Origin: CAVXEH01 sp963805645
Lineage (GTDB): Bacteria; Chloroflexota; Limnocylindria; QHBO01
Length of the DNA stretch: 64,000 bases
Assembly (NCBI GenBank): GCA_963805645.1
Contig: CAWDVA010000007.1
Location: forward strand, 1-64,000
Direction of reading: 5' to 3'
Below the pieces are notes generated by a model. The model was given only the letters and a program-made list of their open reading frames with translations, was not told where the DNA came from and ran no database searches. Shown here piece after piece: positions 58,943 through 64,000 of the stretch. Positions within the stretch are counted from its first letter, which is position 1, and each line of letters opens with the position of its first letter. The translations under genes were made by a program, and so were the position numbers.

Positions 58943-60241
58943 TCAATTGACTTCGAGGGCCTCCCTGGTGAGCTCGTACGCGCCGCGATGGTCACCGCGC
59001 CCCGCGCGAAGGTCGGCCCATTCACGCAGCACGTCCCGCAGACGCCCGGTCGAACCCCCCTCGCGTGCGATTCCGGCGGCCTCCGCGAAGCGCGCATCGG
59101 CGCCCTCGATGTCACCGGAGTCGCGGAGCATCCGCGCTCCGGTCAGGACCGAAGCCATGAGCGCGAGCCGGTTGCCCGTCGCGCGCGCCAGCGTGGCCGA
59201 GCGATCTGCCAGTGCCTGGGCACCGGCGCGATCCCCGGTGGCGGCAGCGATCTGTGCCTCCGTCTCCAGGATTGCCGCCAGCAGCCGCTCGTCGCCGGCC
59301 TCTTCCGCTGAGCGGTGAGCCTGTTCGGCGAGCTCGCGGGCCCGCGAGACATTTCCGGCCGCCATGTACGCCAGCGCCAGGTCGTTCTCGATGGACGCTC
59401 CCTCGAGCTCCGCGCCTGCGGCTCGGTACAGCGCCATGGCCTGCGTGCCGGTACGGATCGCGGCCTCCAGGTCGCCGGTCTCGCGGTAGCTCACCGCGAG
59501 ACCAAAGAGGAAGGTGGCCCGCCGACGGTCGTCGAGGTCCGACGACATGCCGCGCGCCGCCTCGAGGTGCGCGAGGGATTCGTGATAGTCCCCCGCGCGA
59601 GACTCGACCGACGCCAGGGCCATGAGCAGGCGCAGCTCGAAGTCGGGTTCCACGCTGAGACCGGCACGGACCCGCTCCAGCAGGGCCGTGAGCAGGCTGC
59701 GGGCATCTGCCTCGTTGTCGGACTCGTAGAGGCCGTACGCCAGCCAGTAGCGCGCCAGCGCCTCATCGGCCGGGCGACCGAGCCCCGCAAACAGCCGGGC
59801 CGCCTCGGACGCCGCCGCCACGGCGGCCCGACCGTGATCCAGGCGGGCCTCCGCCTCGGCGAGGCCGCGAAGGACCTCGGCTCGAACCGGATCGTCCAGA
59901 CCGTCGTCCAGCATGCCCCGATAGCCGTCGGCCGCGGCCTGCCACTCGCCGGCGGCCAGGTGCATATCGATCTCGAGCCGCGTCCAGGCCGGGTGCCGCT
60001 CGTCGAGGAAGTGGCTGGCCGGCAGGCCCAGGCGATCCGAGAGGTAGCTCAGGGCCACCATGGACGGCCGCGCGATGCCGGTCTCGAGTGCACTGACGTA
60101 GGCCTTGGTATAGCGCTCCCCCGCCAGGACCTGCTGCGTCATGCCGGCGCGTCGCCGCGCCTCGCGAATCCGCTCGCCAATGCGTGCAGCGAGCGCTGCG
60201 TCACGCTCGGTCGGGCGAGCCGCGACCTTCGTTCTCGGCAT
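58943..60241 (-). CDS. XRE-family regulator with TPR-like repeats
   Basis: 432 aa. Seen: HTH near the N-terminus (RIGERIREARRRAGMTQQVL, YTKAYVSALETGIARPSMVA), then about ten degenerate 34-residue helical repeats such as ARYWLAYGLYESDNEADARS. A peptide- or protein-sensing regulator in the style of Rgg/PlcR/SCO4441 is a family-based guess. TACACT lies 7 nt before the ATG. Not related to the XRE pair near 16-19 kb. Confidence 0.85.
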   Translation of the reverse strand: MPRTKVAARPTERDAALAARIGERIREARRRAGMTQQVLAGERYTKAYVSALETGIARPSMVALSYLSDRLGLPASHFLDERHPAWTRLEIDMHLAAGEWQAAADGYRGMLDDGLDDPVRAEVLRGLAEAEARLDHGRAAVAAASEAARLFAGLGRPADEALARYWLAYGLYESDNEADARSLLTALLERVRAGLSVEPDFELRLLMALASVESRAGDYHESLAHLEAARGMSSDLDDRRRATFLFGLAVSYRETGDLEAAIRTGTQAMALYRAAGAELEGASIENDLALAYMAAGNVSRARELAEQAHRSAEEAGDERLLAAILETEAQIAAATGDRAGAQALADRSATLARATGNRLALMASVLTGARMLRDSGDIEGADARFAEAAGIAREGGSTGRLRDVLREWADLRAGRGDHRGAYELTREALEVN

Positions 60242-60556
60242 GGGTTGCAGTGTACCCCACATGGCAAGCGGGATTTGACCGCGACCTCCCCCGAAAGTAC
60301 CGCGCTCCGAACGGGTTCCGGTACTCACGGGTCATTGCCCGTGTCCGCCGATCCGGCGACGGTGGTGACAACGACCGGCCGAACGCGCCGGCGGTGCCCA
60401 AGGAGTGTCCACAGATGCAGCACGTCACCAACGGCAGCGGCTTCCCGGCCTAGCCCGGGTCACCCGCCCCCGGGGCGCCCTGCGGCGCCGTCCCATTGCA
60501 CCCGATCACGCGCCATTTGCCTCTTGCGGGCCGATGGCGCGCGCCGCTGTGCCCAA
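60242..60556. other. Intergenic region without a supported gene
   Basis: 315 nt between XRE-TPR and LigD, both on the minus strand. Contains the XRE-TPR promoter near 60248. I see no gene or repeat I can support. Confidence 0.5.
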
Positions 60557-63250
60557 TCAGAGCGCCGGGAGATCCTGGTCACGCCGCAGCGCGGGAGCGA
60601 AGAGATCACCCCGCGTCGCCACACGGGCACCAATGGTGTGCACCGTCCACCGGTCCGGGCGCAGGTCCGCGTCGTCGAGCTCATCCCAGCCAATGGGCGC
60701 CGAGACCGGACCTCCGGGCGCCGGCCGAACGGCATACGGCGCGACGAGCGTCCGGTTCACCGCGTTCTGGGTGAAGTCGAGACGAGCGCGTCCGCGACGG
60801 TCCCGCTTCGACCATTCCCAGCTCACCAGATCGGGTGTCGTGGCCGCCACCGCCCGTGAAAGACGCTCCACCCAGTCCCGGGTCTCGTCAAACGTATAGC
60901 CGGGGCGGATCCCGATCCAGATCTGGATGCCACGCTTGCCGGTTACCTTCGCCGCCGCAATGACCGACAGGTGCTGGAGCGCCGTGCGGAACAGCCGCGC
61001 GAGGATGAGCACCTCCTCCCACGTCGTTGACGGCCCCGGGTCGATGTCGATCAGTGCATAGCTCGGCTGCTCGGGATGATCGGTGGTGGAGGTCCACGGA
61101 TGCAGCTCCACCGCCGCCTCCTGGGCCAGCCAGGCCAGCGTCGCGAGGTCACTCACGACCGGGTAGCTCTTGGGACCTTCCCGGTGATGGTGATACGTCC
61201 AGCGGTGCACCCAGCCGGGCGCGTGGCCAGGCAGATCCTTTTGCCAGAATCCGCCGCGGGCGGTTCCATCGGGAAATCGCTGGACGGTCGTTCCCCGGCC
61301 GTCCAGGTACGGAAGCAGCACCGGGGCCACCGTGACGTAGTGACGCAGGAGGTCGCGCTTCGTGACAGCGGGGAGGTCCCGGGAGGGATCGCCCTCGACG
61401 ATCACCTTCGCGAGGTTGGTGACCCGCACCTCGTGCCCGCCGATTCGCCAGCGGTCACCGTCCGCCAGCTGGTCGAGGAGCGAGAGCTCAGCCACTGTCG
61501 GGCCGGCGAATGCCGCCGACGCGGGTCCGCCGGCCCCAGGGCCATCTCCCGACACCGGCGCTCCCCCGCCCGGCGGTGGCCTGCGTCCGCTGGAGAGGAC
61601 CCGCCGGACCGGCCGGGAGCGCTCGCGGACGACGCTGGCGGGGTCGCGATCGGGCTCGATCCCGGTGAACGCCGCCTGACGCAGCAGGCCGTCGTCCGTC
61701 CACTCCGCAAACTCGGCGCGAATCACCAGCCGAGGATCCGCCCAGTGAACGCGCGGGAGCTCGGGAGCTGGATCGAGCGACGAGTCGGCGCGCTCGATCG
61801 AGCGCAGCATTGCAAGCAGCTCCCGACGGCGCCGCGCATCGATCCCGCTGCCCACCTGCCCGACGTGGCACAGCCGGCCATCCTCGTTCACGGCGACCAC
61901 CAGCGATCCGAGGTCGCGATGGCTCCCCTGACCCTCCAGCCAGCCGGCGACTACGAGCTCCTGCTCGCGGCGGAGCTTCACCTTCAGCCACGCCCGGGAC
62001 CGCTTTCCGGGCTCGTAGGGAGCGTCGCGCCGCTTGGCGATCATTCCCTCGAGCTCCTGCTCCCGCACCGCCTGCAGGAAGGCGTCGCCATCGGCCTCGA
62101 CGTGCGGCGCGTAGCGAACCAGGGGGTGCGGCCGCAGGACACCCTCGAGCATCGCCTTGCGCTCGCGCAGCGGCACCGATAGTAGCGACCGGCCATCCAG
62201 GTGGAGCAGGTCGAACACCCAGTACACGATCGGGATGGACGACCGCTCCTGGCCGGTCAGCGACCTCGCGTCAGGCCTCCGCCGTCCGGTTGCGATCTCG
62301 AGCCCGCGCAGGCCGGTCCGCTCCTGGAGCAGGCTGAAGGAGGGTCGGCCCTGCGCATCGAGGGCGACCACCTCGCCGTCGACGATCGCATCGTGTGCCG
62401 TGATCCACGGCGCCGGGCCGGCGAGGTCCGGGAAGTACACCGCGGCGTCCTTGCGGTTTCGCGTCCAGAGGCGCGCTGCCCCGTCGCGCACGACCGCCTC
62501 GACCCGGTACCCGTCCCACTTCACCTCGAACAGCCAGTCCGGCGAGCTGAATCCCCCATCGACCGGCGTGGCGAGCATGGGCGCAATGAAGTCGGGCAGG
62601 GGCGCCTCGCGCGCAGCGGACAGGTCCGGTGCCACGGGCGCTGACGGTGGGGACGCCTCGAACCGTGGCGTGACCCCCGCCACCAGCTCGTCGTTGGTCC
62701 GCCCCGTGCGCACGCTGTGGGGGTGCTCCTCCGGATCCCAGCCATCGATCGCCGCATCGTCGCGCTTGTGGATCAGGAGCCAGGCGTTGGGATCCGAGGG
62801 ACGACCGGTTCGATCACGGCGGCCGCCGGTGTGGACCAGGGTGAAGCGACCGCGCAGCTTCTCCCCGCGGATCGCGAACTTGAGCTCGCCGGCGTCGACC
62901 GCCGCGCGCGGGTCGTCCGTCTCCTCCGGCTCGTAGGTTCCCCAGTCCCAGACGATCATGTCTCCCGCGCCGTATCCGCCCCGCGGGATGACGTCCTCGA
63001 ACGCGAGGTACTCGATGGGGTGATCCTCGGTGTGCTGGGCCAGCCGACGCGCGTCCGGGTCCAGCGTGGGGCCGCGCGGGACCGCCCAGCTGGCGAGCAC
63101 GCCGCCCATCTCGAGGCGCAGGTCATAGTGGAGACGGCTCGCCCGATGGCGGTGCACGACAAATCGCCCGCTCGTCTCCGGGATCGAGCCCGGAACGGGC
63201 TCCGGGGTCCGCGTGAAGTCCCGCTTGCGACGGTACGCATCGAGGGGCAT
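60557..63250 (-). CDS. ligD: Multifunctional ATP-dependent DNA ligase LigD (PE-LIG-POL)
   Basis: 897 aa, end-joining enzyme. Seen in order: phosphoesterase (HRHRASRLHYDLRLEMGG with H35, H41, D43), ligase with adenylated K244 (FEVKWDGYRV), LEGMIAKRRDAPYEPGKRS, then polymerase/primase (ALIDIDPGPST with the two metal Asp, GKRGIQIWIGIRPGYTF). The order is that of Pseudomonas LigD, not mycobacterial LigD. A low-complexity Gly/Pro linker joins ligase and polymerase. No Ku gene is in the window. TACCAT lies 6 nt before the ATG. Confidence 0.95.
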   Translation of the reverse strand: MPLDAYRRKRDFTRTPEPVPGSIPETSGRFVVHRHRASRLHYDLRLEMGGVLASWAVPRGPTLDPDARRLAQHTEDHPIEYLAFEDVIPRGGYGAGDMIVWDWGTYEPEETDDPRAAVDAGELKFAIRGEKLRGRFTLVHTGGRRDRTGRPSDPNAWLLIHKRDDAAIDGWDPEEHPHSVRTGRTNDELVAGVTPRFEASPPSAPVAPDLSAAREAPLPDFIAPMLATPVDGGFSSPDWLFEVKWDGYRVEAVVRDGAARLWTRNRKDAAVYFPDLAGPAPWITAHDAIVDGEVVALDAQGRPSFSLLQERTGLRGLEIATGRRRPDARSLTGQERSSIPIVYWVFDLLHLDGRSLLSVPLRERKAMLEGVLRPHPLVRYAPHVEADGDAFLQAVREQELEGMIAKRRDAPYEPGKRSRAWLKVKLRREQELVVAGWLEGQGSHRDLGSLVVAVNEDGRLCHVGQVGSGIDARRRRELLAMLRSIERADSSLDPAPELPRVHWADPRLVIRAEFAEWTDDGLLRQAAFTGIEPDRDPASVVRERSRPVRRVLSSGRRPPPGGGAPVSGDGPGAGGPASAAFAGPTVAELSLLDQLADGDRWRIGGHEVRVTNLAKVIVEGDPSRDLPAVTKRDLLRHYVTVAPVLLPYLDGRGTTVQRFPDGTARGGFWQKDLPGHAPGWVHRWTYHHHREGPKSYPVVSDLATLAWLAQEAAVELHPWTSTTDHPEQPSYALIDIDPGPSTTWEEVLILARLFRTALQHLSVIAAAKVTGKRGIQIWIGIRPGYTFDETRDWVERLSRAVAATTPDLVSWEWSKRDRRGRARLDFTQNAVNRTLVAPYAVRPAPGGPVSAPIGWDELDDADLRPDRWTVHTIGARVATRGDLFAPALRRDQDLPAL

Positions 63251-63383
63251 CCACGGATGGTACCCGCGCTGGTTCAGTGCGCAACTATCAGCCGGTTGCG
63301 TTGCGAATCATTAACCGCGCCCGTTTCCGGATCGCAACCTTGCTCCGGCAGGCTGGGGGGCCAGTCCTCAGCGAGACGGCCTC

Positions 63384-64000
63384 TTGACGATACGTCGGCA
63401 GAACCGAACCGAGCAGCGGTCCGCGGCCGGTGGCAGCGTCGCCACTGCGGCGCTGATTCCCCTGCGCATCTTCCTGGGGGGGACCTTCCTGTATGCCGGG
63501 CTGGACAAGCTCCTGGACCCCACCTTCCTGGCAGCCGCCGGCCCCGGCTCCATCGGGGATCAGCTGCAGGCCTTCGCTCGCAACTCCCCGCTCGCCTTCC
63601 TCATCAACGGCATCGCCCTGCATGTGCCCGTGCTGATTGGCCTGGGGATGGCCGTCCTGGAGATCGCCATCGGCCTCGGCACCCTGGCGGGCTGGCTCTT
63701 TCGCCTCAGCGCCGGCCTCGGCGCGGCAGTCTCCCTCCTCTTCTGGCTTACCGCCTCCTGGTCGACGACGCCGTACTTCTACGGACCGGACCTGCCCTAC
63801 GCCGCCGGTTGGCTGACCCTGGCGCTGGCGGGGACCGGCGGGGCGTGGTCACTGCCGGCCTGGTTCGAGGCCCGTGAGCAGCCGCGCCGCAGGCCCGGGT
63901 TCGATCGCCGCAGCATGATCGCCGCACCGCCGTCAGAGGAGCGACGCCGCTTCCTGCAGATGATGGGCCTGGGGGCGGCGACGTTGGTCATCGCCGGCCC
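63384..64000 (+). CDS. DoxX-like membrane protein with Tat-like second segment (cut by window edge)
   Basis: About 205 residues seen; the gene runs off the right edge. Seen: four membrane helices in DoxX/TQO-like order (LIPLRIFLGGTFLYAGLDKL first), then a basic linker and SEERRRFLQMMGLGAATLVI, a twin-arginine-like segment in front of a further domain. In known homologues this is where a Rieske 2Fe-2S domain begins, so a DoxX-Rieske fusion is likely. The TTG start at 63384 is the best available. Confidence 0.7.
   Translation, partial: MTIRRQNRTEQRSAAGGSVATAALIPLRIFLGGTFLYAGLDKLLDPTFLAAAGPGSIGDQLQAFARNSPLAFLINGIALHVPVLIGLGMAVLEIAIGLGTLAGWLFRLSAGLGAAVSLLFWLTASWSTTPYFYGPDLPYAAGWLTLALAGTGGAWSLPAWFEAREQPRRRPGFDRRSMIAAPPSEERRRFLQMMGLGAATLVIAG

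Overview
This is a GC-rich window (about 70% by eye) from a free-living bacterium, most likely an Actinobacteria-like or Chloroflexota (Limnocylindria/Ellin6529-like) soil or freshwater organism. The reasons are a DUF3090 gene, a LigD end-joining ligase, class III cyclases fused to regulatory domains, many RibD-type reductases and VOC proteins, and about 18 genes whose -10 hexamer lies only 4-9 nt before the start codon (leaderless transcripts). No rRNA, tRNA, CRISPR array or insertion sequence was found. The taxon is an inference.

Layout. 1-5.4 kb is accessory: the 5' part of a UvrD/PcrA helicase, a HicAB pair with a double palindromic operator, two small zinc-ribbon proteins, an ADP-ribosylglycohydrolase, two Phd/RelE modules and a rifampin ADP-ribosyltransferase. 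5.6-15.9 kb holds a RibD-type reductase, a frameshifted P-loop kinase, a frameshifted secreted HNH-like protein, a PEP-utilising (rifampin-phosphotransferase-like) enzyme with its TetR regulator, VOC, DinB, FAD oxidoreductase and SIMPL proteins. 16-19.9 kb holds two paralogous XRE proteins with a possible nuclease-like C-terminus. 20-31 kb is mostly single-gene metabolism and stress (PaaK-like ligase, cyclase with MerR-like domain, methyltransferase, APH kinase, HAD phosphatase, PNPOx, flavodoxin). 31.5-34 kb carries two ECF sigma factors of different design. 34-37.7 kb is an ABC-2 exporter. 40.3-43.6 kb is a large cyclase/AAA/repeat regulator. 44.8-50.7 kb is a six-gene operon that couples a MacAB-like transporter and a secreted OB-fold-like protein to a two-component system. 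50.8-54.4 kb is a TM0106-type RecB nuclease-helicase. 54.3-64 kb has MsrB, a sortase-motif surface protein, MarR, a tyrosine phosphatase, DUF3090, an XRE-TPR regulator, LigD, and a DoxX protein running off the edge.

The most unusual feature is a family of six 125-126-bp elements (1310, 11343, 16055, 16913, 18815, 19707). Each contains three 13-bp inverted repeats of the form CYARY-N3-RYTRG. The repeat starts are spaced 61-62 and 51-52 bp apart in every copy, that is, whole helical turns. Two copies bracket each XRE paralogue. Copies beside the first paralogue use CCAAY-type half-sites and copies beside the second use CTAGC-type half-sites, as expected if each protein recognises its own version. 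The other two copies sit before uvrD and between tetR and a VOC gene. I read this as an undescribed protein-DNA system: regulator operators or a mobile/boundary element.

Four genes carry a single-base frameshift (6228, 6927, 21881, 39331). They look otherwise intact, so sequencing error and recent decay are both possible.
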